64,000 nt of DNA from Musa acuminata AAA Group (lineage: Eukaryota; Streptophyta; Magnoliopsida; Zingiberales; Musaceae), in contig NC_088347.1 of the NCBI RefSeq assembly GCF_036884655.1, positions 10,346,001 through 10,410,000 on the forward strand, written 5' to 3'. The notes beneath the pieces were generated by a model. The model searched no databases. It was not told where the DNA came from and worked only from the letters and a program-made list of their open reading frames with translations. This document shows, piece by piece, positions 32,259 to 43,520 of this stretch. Each line of letters starts with the position of its first letter. Position 1 is the stretch's first letter. Made by a program: the position numbers and the translations under genes.

Positions 32259-32645
32259 GTGTTGACGTCTCATTTACCTTTAAAATAGCATCCCCTATCT
32301 TTTTCAGTTATGCCAATTAGCTCACAAATTGTCAAATATTCTAATGGGTGTTCCTAGAAGGTAAGTGCTTAGGCTATCGTTGTCCTCATATAGGTTGGCA
32401 TAGAACAATCTAACTAATCGCGGATAGATTGGTTCATCTATTTGTAGTAGAGGTAGAGCTTCTAGGTGTGCAAACCACCTAATGGGTTTTAAGTCCTCTA
32501 GTTCATCCATATCAATGTATTTTCCCTTATGGATATATCGTGTTTCAAATTTTGAAAAGCTAAGGGCTACCTCTTTTGATCTAAAAAGATCATGGTCAAA
32601 TGAATCTCCTTCAATCCTTTTTCCTTTTGATCTCTTAGGAGCCAT
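32259..32645 (-). pseudogene. Copia-2 envelope-like protein, N-terminal part
   Basis: The minus-strand start at 32645 reads MAPKRSKGKRIEGDSFDHD, a basic N-terminus that could be a nuclear localisation signal. DLKPIRWFAHLEALP and YPRLVRLFYANLYED resemble the conserved block of plant retrotransposon third ORFs (the family called putative plant transposon protein). After RIFDNL a stop occurs at 32322-32324, and related sequence continues to 32259, where the LINE-G TSD starts. The C-terminal part is at 18896-19598. The ORF lies 540 bases after pol, as in SIRE elements. Confidence 0.75.
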
Positions 32646-33188
32646 TATCTAGACAAGATGATGATGAAATTATGAAAAATAAGCAAGGGAAAGAGAAAAG
32701 AAAAGAGGGAATGTGATACCAAAAAGAGGGATTTCAAGTGTTACCTTATGGAGATTATGTTGAGAGATGGAATGGGAGAGGGAATGGACCACCAAGAATC
32801 CTTCTCCAATACTTCTAAGAGTTAGAATGAGGGTTAGAGGGAATGGGAGAGGTTTTTTAGAGCTTTTTCTTCGGGTTGGGGGCGGTGTCACCGCCGGCCC
32901 TAACCTCTCTGGTTAATAAGGGTTGCTCGGTCGGTGCCACCGCCAAACCGAGCGGTGTCACCACCTGGCGCCCAAGCGCTCAGGCGGTGCAACCGCCGGA
33001 TCTGGCGGTGCCATCGCTGGCACCCCGCGGAGGAAAGAAAAAAAATTTTTCTTCCTCCCTTTTGTTTAGCTTCTTCCCTCAAGATAATAAGTTATACTTT
33101 AATGGATCATTTTGAATTGAAGAAGAAGGAAGAAATCAAATCCACAAAAGAAAGGAAAAAGGACGTGTCATTTTTCATGAAGCTCATT
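32646..33188 (-). other. Copia-2 spacer between pol and envelope-like ORF
   Basis: No coding region is supported. It contains five CGGTG...ACCGCC-type inverted repeats (32881-33018) like those in the LTRs, within a GC-rich block that stands out from the AT-rich surroundings. It probably serves as an untranslated leader of the downstream ORF. Confidence 0.6.
32881..33018. repeat. Cluster of five GCGGTGNCACCGC inverted repeats
   Basis: Copies at 32881-32895, 32932-32944, 32952-32966, 32983-32997 and 33004-33018. Each can fold into a small hairpin. Related copies lie in both LTRs at 17632-17699 and 39274-39340. Confidence 0.7.
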
Positions 33189-35051
33189 TTAGGGACAATT
33201 TAACATGCCTAATTCCCTTCTAATGAATTCAAATTGATCTTCGTTCAAAGCTTTTGTAAATATATCTCCTAATTGATGCTTTGTGTCAATGAATTCTAGA
33301 ACAACATCATTGTTAAGGACATGATCGCGTATGAAATGATGCCTAACGTCGATGTGCTAAATTCTAGAGTGCAGAATTGGATTTTTAATAAGACATATGG
33401 CACTAGTATTATCACATTTTATGGAAATGTTTTTAAAGTGAATTCCATAGTCTTCTAATGTATTTTTCATCCAAATGACTTGTGCACAACATGCACTTGC
33501 AACAATGTATTCGGCTTCCACCGTAGATAGTGCAACTGAATTTTGTTTCTTGGAAGTCCAAGAAAAAAGTGCATGTCCTAAAAATTGGCATGTTCCAGAT
33601 GTACTTTTTCTATCTATCCTGTATCCGCCAAAATCGGCATCTGCATAAGCTATTAGATCGAATTTTTCAGATTTTGGATACCACAATCCTAAATTTGGAG
33701 TTCCTTTAATATACCTAAATATTCTTTTAACACTCTTCAGATGAGATAATTTAGGATTAGATTGAAACCTAGCGCAAAGTCCTACACTAAACATAATATT
33801 TGGTCTAGTCGCGGTGAGGTAGAGTAGACTACCTATCATTCCCCTATATGTTTTTTGATCGAAATTTTCACTATTCTCATCCATATCTAACTTAGTCGCA
33901 GTACTCATAGGGGTGTTTATTGCTTTTGAATTATCCATATTAAATCGTTTTAACAATTCTAATGTATATTTGGATTGGTTAAGAAATATACCATCACTAA
34001 GTTGTTTGATTTGTAATCCTAAAAAGAAAGTTAATTCACCCATTAAACTAATTTCAAATTCATGACTCATACATTTGGCAAATGATTCACATAGTGATTC
34101 ATCCGAAGAGCCAATAATAATATCGTCAACATAAATTTGCACAATAAGAAAATTATTTTCAAAATGTTTAATAAACAATGTAGTATCAACCTTGCCTTTA
34201 GTAAAATTATTTAAAATAAGAAAGGAACTAAGCCTTTCATACCAAGCTCTAGGAGCTTGTTTCAAGCCATAGAGAGCTTTAGTCAATTTGAATACATTAT
34301 TAGGAAGAATAGAATTTTCAAATCCGGGAGGTTGTTCGACATATACTTCTTCGGAAATAAAACCATTCAAGAAAGCACTTTTGACATCCATTTGAAATAG
34401 TTTAAAATTATTACTACTAGCATAGGTAAGGAGTATCCTTATGGCTTCTAATCGAGCCACGGGAGCGAAGGTTTTTTCGTAATCGATACCTTTTTCTTGG
34501 TTGAAACCTTTGGCCACTAATCTAGCCTTGTTTCTAACCACGATACCATTTTCGTCTTGCTTGTTTCTAAAGACCCACTTAGTACATATGACTAAGTGGT
34601 CACTTGGTCTATGAACAAGCTTCCATACCTCATTCCTCTCAATTTGGTTCAATTCTTCTTGCATTGCAATGACCCAAAAATCATCTTTTAAGGCTTCGTC
34701 AATGCATTTAGGTTCAATTTGAGAAAGGAAAGCGTTGTTAGCACAAAAATTCTTGAAAAATGAACGATTTTGAACCCCTTTTGTTGTATCTCCTATAATT
34801 AGCTCCTTTGAATGAGCATCTACATACTTCCATTCTTTGGGTAAAGAAATTTCGGAAGAAGATGCATTCAAATGGCTATTTTGAGGAGGGGGTTCGTTTA
34901 AATTCAAATTAATAAAACCAAGATCATCATAAAAATCATTTTTCTTTAAATTATAAATTTCATTAAAAACTACATGAAAAGACTCTTCTATTACTAAGGT
35001 CCTTATAAATGGAGTAACCAAGAAAAATGCCTTCATCGGATTTAGCATCAA
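33189..35051 (-). pseudogene. pol: Copia-2 RT and RNase H
   Basis: The minus-strand frame is open for 564 residues (35051 to 33357) and then, past a TAG in HSRI*HIDVRHHF, runs to a stop at 33189-33191. RT motifs: [39 protein letters not shown] with the catalytic Asp, and YVDDIIIGS with the Asp pair. RNase [36 protein letters not shown] and [10 protein letters not shown]. The C-terminus HQLGDIFTKALNEDQFEFIR is typical SIRE. Apart from the TAG this domain is well kept and overlaps the integrase frame by a frameshift near 35010. Confidence 0.88.
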
Positions 35052-36201
35052 ATTTACCTAGGGCATCCTTTTTATTTAAAATGAAGCATTTACAACCAAA
35101 AACTTTAAAATAAGAAATATTTGGTTTTTTGTTATTCCATAATTCATATGGAGTTTTTAATAGAGATGGTCTTATTAGGACCCTATTCATGATGTAACAA
35201 GCCGTATTTACGGCTTCGGCCCAAAAATATTTGGGTAAACTATATTCATTTAACATAGTTCTTGCCATTTCTTGTAGGTTTCTATTTTTCCTTTCAACTA
35301 CTCCATTTTGTTGAGGATTTCTTTGAGTTAAGAAGTTGTGATTGTACCCATTAACTTCACAAAAATTTTGAAAGTCACGGTTTTGGAATTCACCACCGTG
35401 ATCACTCCGAATTGATGAAATCATGAAGCCTTTTTCGTTTTGAGTGAGTTTATAAAATTTAGAGAAACACTTGAAGCAATCACTTTTGTGAGCTAAGAAA
35501 TAGGTCCAAGTGTATCTAGAGTAGTCATCCACAATCACAAAAGCATATTTGCTTCCACCTAGACTTGTTGTATCAATTGGTCCAAATAAGTCCGAATGGA
35601 TCAATTGTAATGGTCTAGTGGTGCTAATTTGATTTTTTGGTTTGAAGATTATTTTTATTTGTTTGCCTAGTTGACATGCATCGCATACCTTATCCTTAAT
35701 AAACTTCATATTCGGAATCCCTCGTACTAATTCTTGAGATGAGATTTTAGATATTGTTTTCATGCTTGCATGACCTAATCTCCTATGCCAAAGCCAAGCA
35801 TCATCATTTACGGCGGAGAAACACATTTCATTACTTAGTTCATCAAGATTGATGGTATAGACATTATTTTGTTTTAAAGGAATCATAGTCATGTTATGAT
35901 TTGGTTTTTCAATAATGCACATATTTGATTCAAATATAACGATATAACCTTTATCGCATAGTTGATTAATACTCAAGAGATTATGTTTCAATCCATCAAC
36001 TAGTAAAACATCATCAATGGAAAAACTAAATTTGTTACCAATAGTTCCCTTGCCAATGATTTTGCCTTTGTTGTTGTCTCCGAAGGTGACGTACCCTTCT
36101 TCTTTGCTAATGAGCATAGAGAAATGAGATGGATCTCCAGTCATATGTCTTGAGCATTCACTATCGAGATACCATCTCTTGCTCTTAGCTTGTGGGTTTG
36201 T
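34963..36201 (-). pseudogene. pol: Copia-2 protease end and integrase
   Basis: On the minus strand the protease active site reads WYLDSECSRHMTGD; the family norm is D-S-G, so a Gly to Glu change has destroyed it. Integrase follows: the zinc domain WLWHRRLGHASMKTI...VCDACQLGKQ (HHCC), then core residues in HSDLFGP and RSDHGGEFQNRDF and the Glu in NPQQNGVVERKNR. The GKX-like end FLGYS is reached before the frame shifts near 35010 into the RT frame. A stop at about 36200 separates it from gag. Integrase inserts the cDNA into chromosomes. Confidence 0.85.
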
Positions 36202-37769
36202 CTACAAAAGAGGATGATTTTTAGGTACCCATTTGATTTTAGGTACCTCAAAAATTGACCCACTAACTTTGTTATTTATTATTGAATCCTTTATAGTTCC
36301 TTTAGGAACCCATATTAATTTTTGTGAACTAATTTTCCTAAATGGACATTTGTAGGCAATATGTTCGGATTTGCAACAGAAGTTGCATTTCATATAAGAG
36401 AAAACATGTAATATAGATCCTTTTATGAAAGTGGTAGGATTTTGATGTAATCCTTTTACAAATCCAATTCCATTTCTATTTGCGATGTGACCCTTGTGTG
36501 CAAGGATCATATCTAATCCTTTGCTACCAACCTTAAACTTGTTGTTTAAGGTTTCTTTAAGAAGCAAATTTTTATTTTTTATTGCTTCTAAATGCTCACA
36601 CTTAGAGCATGAAGGAGTTTGAAGACTATCAAACTTATCTTATAGCAAAGCATGCTCTTTCTTTAAGATACTTAAATTCTTGCTAACAGTTCTACATTCA
36701 TCAAATAATTCATGAAAAGCGATAGAGAGTTCTTCAAAAGATAAATCTTCATTAAATAAATCACATACCTCTTCTCCTAAAGCAATTAGCGCGTAATGAG
36801 CAACTTGCTCGGTGTTGGACTCCTCTTCTTCGGATGCACTTGAATCATCCCACGTTGCCTTGAGCGCATTCTTCCTTGATTTTCTCTTTTTGGCTTGAGC
36901 AGAATTGTTCTTGTAGTGTCCCGGTTTTTTGCATTCATAGCAAATCACTTGGTCCTTCTTTTGTTCAAATATGTTTTTTGTATTATTTTTAAATTTGTTC
37001 TTTCTTAAATTTTTTTAAATTTTTGAGTCAAAAGTGCAATGTCATTGTCACTGTCCTCATCACTTGATGTTCCTTTCAAATGGTCTTCTTGTGATTTGAG
37101 TGCCATATCCTTCCTGTTCTTTGGAAGGGGGTTCTCGAGCTCGTCATGAGCTTGACACGTTATTTCGTAGGTCATTAGAGACCCAATGAGTTCTTCAAGA
37201 GGGAATGCTTTAAGGTCTTTGGCCTCTTGAATGGCCGTAACTTTTGGATCCCAACTTTTAGGGAGGGATCTTAAGATTTTAGTTACTAGTTCAAAGTTAG
37301 TAAAATCTTTACCAAGAGCTTTGAGTCCATTGATGACATCCGTAAATCGGGTGTACATGTCTCCGATGGACTCACTTGGTTTCATTCGGAAAAGTTCGTA
37401 AGAGTGCACAAGGAAGTTGATTTTGGACTCTTTCACTTGGCTAGTGCCTTCATGAGTGACCTCAAGAGTTCTCCAAATATCAAAGGCCGAATCACAAATT
37501 GAAACACGATTAAATTCATTTTTGTCTAGTGCACAAAACAAGGCATTCATAGCCTTTGCATTTAAAGCAAAAACCTTCTTCTCCGATTCATTCCATTCGC
37601 TCATCGGAAGAGAAGATTTTTGAAATCCGTTTTCAACAATAGACCAAAGCTCAAAGTCCATAGAAATGAGGAAGATCCTCATGCGAGTCTTCTAATATGT
37701 GTAATCCGACCCATTAAACAAAGGTGGTCGTGCAATAGAATGGCCCTCTAGCATGCCGGAGTAAGCCAT
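36202..37769 (-). pseudogene. gag: Copia-2 gag
   Basis: The start is placed at the minus-strand ATG at 37769 (MAYSGMLEGHSIARPPLFNG), 38 bases after the primer site. A TAG near 37694 breaks TYWKTRM. The capsid-type region FELWSIVENGF to YEITCQAHDE is open over 37682-37005. A stop at 37005 is followed by a knuckle region CYECKKPGHYKNNS at about 36940, whose last Cys is replaced. Stops near 36640 follow, then a second knuckle CNFCCKSEHIAYKC near 36390 and the protease lead-in WVPK...NHPLL. Gag forms the particle and binds RNA; this copy is interrupted at least four times. Confidence 0.82.
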
Positions 37770-37807
37770 CTCTCTTGGGTATTAAACCAAATATGAGAGA
37801 TAACCTC

Positions 37808-37819
37808 GCTCTAATACCA
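37808..37819 (-). other. Copia-2 primer binding site
   Basis: Minus strand TGGTATTAGAGC lies 2 bases inside the 5' LTR, one mismatch from the usual methionine-tRNA complement. Confidence 0.82.
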
Positions 37820-37821
37820 CT

Positions 37822-39852
37822 TGTTAGGATCGAAGCGACACTAAGAGGGGGGGGGGGGGTGAATTAGTGCAGCGGATTAAAACTTCAGTTTTAGAAAAAT
37901 CATTCGTACGATAAGAATGGAACTTGAAAAGCTTAACTTGAAAGTGTATTCTTAAAGTTGCGAAGCAAAGGTAATAAGGAACTAAAGCATGTAAGAAGGT
38001 TTGCAGTAATGTAAATAGCAATAATGAAATGCAAACTAGAGATTACGTCGATTTTAGAGTGGTTCGGTCAAATGACCTACATCCACTTGCGAGGCCCCTC
38101 TTCGATGAGGCTCCCACCTTTCACTAGCAAGTCTCTTGAAATGAAAGGGTAAATACCCCTCTTACAACCTTTTACAAGCAGTTCAACCTCTTACAAATTT
38201 TCAATAAGAAAGAAGCAGGAGAACTCTTTTTTTTTGTAAGTAAAAACAAATTGATTATGTGTAAAGTTTCTACAAATAGCTTTATCTATACAAGTCATAG
38301 ACAAAGCCAAGTAACTCATAGAGTGCGAATGCGATAGTTATGACTACACATGCTGTAGACAATAACTACCTATGGGTACATTATTTGGCATCATTCCCAA
38401 GATCTTTAGCTAATAGCAAAATTAAATTTGATAAAAATATTTTTTTCTCTTCGGGTGAAGTGCTTGGTTTTGAGATCATGCTCCATACAGGATCTTGAGT
38501 CACTAATAATCTCTTTCAAGAGCTGAGCATTGTTTGTGTGTTGACATTCAAAGATTCTATCACATCTCTCCTTCCACATCCACTAAATAGCACATCTGAA
38601 AGTAACCTTTGCCAGTTGTGTAAGAGGCACTTTTCTTGAGAAACATTGCATAAGGTCGCCTAATTCTTGGTGCAAGTTTGGTTGCGGCAGTCTATTGAGT
38701 TCAAATCGCTGGAGAATCTCCTTCCATATCCATTTTGTATAATCACAAGCAAAATAGAGGTGGTCAACAGTTTCTTCTTGTTGCAAACAAAGGGAGCATC
38801 GGTTAACATGATAGATACCTCTTCTTTTCATCTTTGTGATCCCGGTCGATCCCATGTCCAACTGCTTGGGACCCACTTGTTATTTCTTTGTCTAATTTGA
38901 TTCCATGCGGATGTGGCACTAAATTTGCCATTGTCATGAGGCCAAATAAGTATATCTGAAGAGTTGTTCCTGATTGGAATAGCTATGATAGTCGGCCAAT
39001 GTGATAACATTTCGAGAGAAATAGGATTAGGGAGACACCAGGTACCGTTAGCAATGAACTCGAAAACCTTCCAATCTTTGGGAGCCCTAAGAAGGAGGAG
39101 AACTCTCTAGCAAATTGAAAACAAGACTTGCTAAGACTTTCTAAGACTTTTCTCTCAATCAAATGCTTCTCAAAAGTTGTAATCTCAGCTGAGATTTGAG
39201 GGGTATTTATAGGCCTCAAGAGGATTCAAATTTGGGCTCCAAAATTTGAATTCTCATTGGGTTCCCGATGCTAGCGGTGCCACCGCCCAACGCTCGGGTG
39301 CTAGACGGTGCAACCGCCCAGCCCAGGAGGTGTCGCCGCCGAGCCTGGCTCTCCGGTTCACTGGTTTGGCTTAATTTTAACCCAAACCAAATCTGACTTT
39401 GGGCCCAGTTGGCCCCTTACAAGATATAGGATTATCTCTTAATCCTAATCCTAATTACAAGTGAACTACATAACAAAACACATCCTAAGCAAGTTTTCAA
39501 CCGCGAACATCGAGTCTTGTTCCGGCGAGCTTTCCGACGAACTCCCATCAAGCTCCCGAACTTGTGATGACTTTAACGAGTAGCCGAGCCTTCTCAGTGA
39601 TCTCCGTGAACCTCCGACAATCTCTTCGGTGAACTTCCGAAAATTCCGACAAGTTCCCGATTTCTTCTCGGTTGGTTCCGGCAGCATCTCCGTCGATTCT
39701 TCGGACTCTTAAACGTCCATTGAACTTGACTCCGGTATCCTTGCTTTATGTTTTCTGGTTATCGTAGTTAATTCTGCACACTTAACTCAATAATATGGAT
39801 TAGATCACTTAACCCACCAATTGATTATATCATCAAAATCCGAGATTCAACA
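37822..39852 (-). repeat. Copia-2 5' LTR, split by LINE-L
   Basis: It matches the 3' LTR end to end once LINE-L and its TSD copy (38228-39106) are removed, giving about 1,150 bp. The G run is about 14 here against about 17 in the other LTR. A TATA box lies on the minus strand at 39204-39211, the palindrome ATCTCAGCTGAGAT at 39182-39195, and three CGGTG hairpins at 39274-39340. A 16 or so base gap near 39540 relative to the other LTR removes part of a CCGACGAACTTTCTT repeat. Confidence 0.87.
38228..39088 (-). mobile_element. LINE-L: 5'-truncated LINE in the Copia-2 5' LTR
   Basis: Poly-T at 38228; ends at LGAPKDWKV codons. The 18 bp TSD AAGAASGAGGAGAACTCT (one mismatch) is at 38210-38227 and 39089-39106, and the empty site is seen in the other LTR near 17450. 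ORF2 C-terminal pieces lie at 38583-38876; a 56-base deletion near 38830 joins MKR to the GSQR region. Confidence 0.9.
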
Positions 39853-41065
39853 CTCTAGTGTTTGTGGGATATTGTGAACCTTTGTCAGAAATGGTGAAGG
39901 GAGTTCTGCATAGAGCTTGAGATGCTCTACCGGCCCTTATGACTTCACTCAGACGTGGGTGGATGGAGCTCCCAAACGTGGGAGACTTATGTTTGGTGGT
40001 CATTCAAAAATGGATGTACCATATTATGTTATGGTCCTACTTTACCTTTTGTATGTTTGATATGGTATCCAGAGCTTTGGTTGTGTTTCTATACATGCTT
40101 TGGATATGAGTGATATGAATGCAACGTCAAATTCGACATTTGAGCTTCTATTTCATATTCATCTTTGAAATGCTCTGAAATGGTCCATACGTCATTGATA
40201 TGTTCCGAAATATTTCATTTATCATTGATATGCTCTGAAACATTTCGTACGCCTTTGATATGCTCCAAAATGTTTCATTTATTATTGTTATGCTTCGAAA
40301 TGTTCCATAGGTTGTTGATATGCTCCGGAACATTTCATATGCTATTGATATGCTCTAATTACTCTATGCTCCATCTATATGAACCAATTATGTTTGATTG
40401 AAATGATATTTGTGATTCTACACCTAATGAGATGTCTATGGATTCTTATATTCTGCCTTGTTTTATGAAACCTTATTTGTTTCAAAATTTTCCTCTTTTA
40501 CCATGGATATGTTAGTCACTTGCTGAGCTTTATATGCTCACACCCCATTGTTATATAAATTTTTCAGGATAGCTTGTTGCTCGCTTAAATGTTAAGATTG
40601 GGCTGAGGCAGTGGAAAGCTAAAAGATTTTGGGCAGATCTTTATTAGTATATATGATTTTGTTGTATAAGAACACTCTGCACCTAATGAAATATTGACGA
40701 TGAATCTAAACTTATGGATTTTGTATAAGTTTAAAGGACCTCTCATGTTTAGGATTATGGATTGTTAAGTTTAATTCGTGTAATGACGTGAACTTATGGT
40801 AAATGTTGGTTTTGTGACTGTATAGACTCCCACACTTGTGAATTTATGTTGTGGTTATTATTTTGGTGAGTTGGGTTTAGATTTTATGAATCATCGAGCG
40901 ATGTGTTGTATGTTTATGAACTGCACAGGATTTATAAATTTGTAGATTATAGAGGTGAAATTTTGATCCGAATATTTTCTTAGTGACCTCAAATGTGTGA
41001 TTGGATCTTGGATGGATTTGTGTTGAATTTTTTTTAATATTATCGATATTTTGAGGGGCGTGACA
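39853..41065 (+). repeat. Gypsy-C 5' LTR, last segment
   Basis: It continues the LTR after Copia-2 and ends GGGGCGTGACA before the primer site, pairing with the TGTAACATCCC start seen at 60242. It holds a 30 bp tandem array at 40167-40358 and a possible TATA at 40553-40560 (TATATAAA). No gene is present. Confidence 0.78.
40167..40358 (+). repeat. 30 bp tandem repeat array in the Gypsy-C LTR
   Basis: Six full units and one partial with an exact 30-base period, at 40167, 40197, 40227, 40257, 40287, 40317 and 40347. The shared core is GATATGCTCYGAAAY followed by a more variable half. Length is conserved although the sequence has diverged. Confidence 0.88.
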
Positions 41066-41069
41066 GAGG

Positions 41070-41081
41070 TGGTATCAGAGC
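41070..41081 (+). other. Gypsy-C primer binding site
   Basis: TGGTATCAGAGC lies 4 bases after the LTR end, complementary to initiator methionine tRNA. Confidence 0.88.
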
Positions 41082-41204
41082 ATGATTTGAGATTCACTAA
41101 GAATTTTTTTTTATGTACTTGATGAAATTTTTTTTTGAGGTTTATTGACTTTCATTTAGAGATTGATCAAAGAAAATTTTCTTTTGATGTTTTAGGAAGA
41201 AAGG

Positions 41205-41919
41205 ATGATGAGATCATTTGGTTCTCCTGTTGCATCTACTGCTGATCAATTGAGTGGTATCATACGGACTTTGGAGACTATGGCACAAGTGATGCAACAA
41301 CAACAACAACATGTCAAACAAGGAAGAAATGATGGAACAAGGACATCAAACCAGACGGGGTTGGGAATTGAACAATTTAGGAAGCTTAGTCCTCCCAGTT
41401 TTAGTGGTGAGTCTGAACTAATGGTGGCAGAACGATGGATGATGCTGATAGAGAAAATATTTGATGTCTTAAATTACCCTGATGATTAGAAAGTTTCTCT
41501 TGCTACCTTCATGCTAGAAGGAGAAGCTGAACACTGGTGGAGAATGATTAAGAGGATTTTTGAAATTAAACATTAGCCAATGACATGGAAGTTATTCAAA
41601 GAAAAGTTTAATGATAAATATTTTCCAGATTGTATAAGAGAGCAAAAAGAATTGGAGTTCTTGAATCTTATCCAGGGAATTATGACGGTTACAAAGTATG
41701 AATCTAAATTCACTGAGCTCTCCAGGTTTGTCACACATATGACTGATGATGAATCTAGAAAAGCAAGAAGGTTTGAAAGGGGATTACGGCCAATGATAAG
41801 AAGTCGAATGTCAGCTTTAAAACTACAAACATATGCGGATACGGTTGAAAGAGATTTGAAAATTGAAAGAGACTTGGAGAAAATTCAAGAAATCATGGGC
41901 AAGAACAAAAATGGCAAAT
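41205..41919 (+). pseudogene. gag: Gypsy-C gag, N-terminal part
   Basis: It starts MMRSFGSPVASTADQL, 124 bases after the primer site. A Gln run (MQQQQQHVK) precedes the Ty3-gypsy gag core: FRKLSPPSFSGESELM, AERWMMLIEKIF, EGEAEHWWRM, WKLFKEKFNDKYFP and FERGLRPMIRSRM. In-frame stops: TAG 41487-41489 (Trp expected in the family) and TAG 41574-41576. LINE-F cuts it after KNKNGK; the zinc knuckle part resumes at 43029. Gag packages element RNA. Confidence 0.82.
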
Positions 41920-43028
41920 TTTTTTTTTGATAAGTAAAAGTAAATTTATTATGTGTAAAGATTCTACAAATAGCTTTATCTATACAAGTCATAGACAAAG
42001 CCAAGTAAACTCATAGAGTGCGAATGTGATAGTTATGACTACACATGCTGTAGACTATAACTCCCAATTATAGTCAACATAGAAAATGTTTATCCAGTTA
42101 TATCAAAACTACCTGTGGGTACATTATTTGGCATCATTCCCAAGATTTTTAGCTAATAGCAAAATTAAATTTGATAAAAATATCTTTTTCTCTTTGGTTA
42201 AAGTGCTCGGTTTTGAGATTATGCTCCATACAGGATATTGAGTCTCTAATAATCTCTTTCAAGAGCTTAGCATTGTTTGTGTGTTGACATTCAAAGATTC
42301 TCTTACATCTCTCCTTCCACATCTACCAAATAGCGCATCTGAAAGTAACCTTTACCAGTTGTGTGAGAGGTCCTTTTCTTGAGAAACATTGTATGAAGTC
42401 GCCTAGTTCTTGGTGCAAGTTTTGGTTGCGACAATCTATTGAGTTCAAATCACTGGAGAATCTTCTTCCATGTCCATTTTGTATAATCACAAGCAAAATA
42501 GAGGTAGCCAATAGTTTCTTCTTGTTGCATACAAAGGGAGCATCGGTTAACATGATAGATACCTCTTCTTTTCATATTGTCTATTGTAGGTAGTTTATTG
42601 AGAAGGGCCTACAATGTATATAAGGAATGTCTTTGTGATCCCGGTCGATCCCATGTCCAACTGCTTGGGACCCACTTGTTATTTATTTGCCTAATTTGAT
42701 TCCATGCGGATGTGGCACTAAATTTGTCATTGTCATGAGGCCAAATAAGTATATCTGAATAGTTGTTCTTGATTCGAATAGCTATGATAGTCGGCCAAAG
42801 TGATAACATTTCGGGAGAAATAGGATTAGGGAGACACCAGGTATCGTTAGCAATGAACTCGGAAACCTTCCAATCTTTGGGAGCCCCAAGATCTTTTCAT
42901 ATTCTGTCACCATATAATTGAAATATACTCTTCCAATTCACCCAAGGATCGTACCAAATATTAGTACTAGTTCCAGAAGAGATTGCATAAGAAATGTGTT
43001 TTATTAGCCAATTCCTTGCCTTTAAAAT
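41920..43028 (-). mobile_element. LINE-F: 5'-truncated LINE in Gypsy-C gag
   Basis: Poly-T at 41920, antisense 3' UTR of the longer subtype, ORF2 C-terminus, zinc segment and post-RT region, ending at WKGILKARNWLI codons. No clear long TSD is seen; only GCAAA is shared at the two edges (41914-41918 and 43034-43038), so the target duplication has decayed or was very short. Confidence 0.82.
42157..43028 (-). pseudogene. LINE-F ORF2 C-terminal half
   Basis: Minus strand from ILKARNWLIKHISYAISSGT through EMLSLWPTIIAIRIKN to the zinc segment and the C-terminus near 42157. Frames change near 42900, 42600 and 42480. It lacks the endonuclease and the RT catalytic core. Confidence 0.72.
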
Positions 43029-43520
43029 TACTAGCAAAAGCAAGAGAGAAATTGAATATGAAGCTTGTAACAAGAGGATCAAGACATCTAGATTTGAGGA
43101 TCAAGACATCTAGACATCTAGATCAAGAGGATCAAGACCACTGTGGAGGACTCAGTCATGTGCAAAATGTGGATTAAATCATGAGATAAGTCAGTGTTTT
43201 TGGACGACTAGAGCATGTTTTACTTGTGGAAAGTTAGATCATCAAGTAAGAGATTGCCCACTGAATAGGAAAAAAGTTAGATCATCAAGTATGCTATCAC
43301 TGAATAAGATTCTAAAGCTTCTAAATTAATGGTTGAAGGTATTGTTAATGTTTCTAAAAGAAAAACAAAAGTTTTGTTTGATCCCGGTTCCAACTTATTC
43401 TTTGTTTCACAATACTTCGCTTGCCACTTGGATATTCTACCTAGACCTCTGGATTATATGTTATATGTAACAACTGTTGTTGGGGATTCTTTGGCAACAA
43501 ACTTGGTTTACCCATCTTGA
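43029..43520 (+). pseudogene. gag-pol: Gypsy-C zinc knuckles and protease start
   Basis: After LINE-F the frame holds two CCHC knuckles in a row, CAKCGLNHEISQC and CFTCGKLDHQVRDC, at about 43158-43255. Just before them GGATCAAGACATCTAGA-type units repeat (43076-43130), inside the protein. The protease follows: EGIVNVSKRKTKVLFDPGSN, where D-P-G stands in place of D-T/S-G, then FFVSQYFACHL. It stops at TGA 43518-43520; protease-like sequence continues with ILGMDWLSSYHASIDC near 43590-43645 and more stops. Aspartic protease cleaves the polyprotein. Confidence 0.75.

Larger units (their letters stand above)
17058..39852 (-). mobile_element. Copia-2: SIRE-like Ty1-copia element with envelope-like ORF
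   Basis: Minus-strand order: 5' LTR 37822-39852, primer site 37808-37819, gag-pol 37769-33189, a GC-rich spacer, an envelope-like ORF (32645 to 18896, interrupted), polypurine tracts at 18643 and 18223, and 3' LTR 17058-18222. Both LTRs run TGTTAGGATC...GATTCAACA in plus-strand reading. The flanks CTCTG (17053-17057) and CTCTA (39853-39857) are a 5 bp TSD with one change. A third ORF after RNase H and more than one polypurine tract are SIRE/Maximus features. Confidence 0.88.

Noticed and set aside
32876..33203. Overlapping GC-rich ORFs on both strands
   Set aside because: They are produced by the CGGTG hairpin cluster in a non-coding spacer; neither has a recognisable domain.
40167..40358. 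CRISPR-like regular repeat
   Set aside because: Units are contiguous with no unique spacers and sit in a plant LTR.
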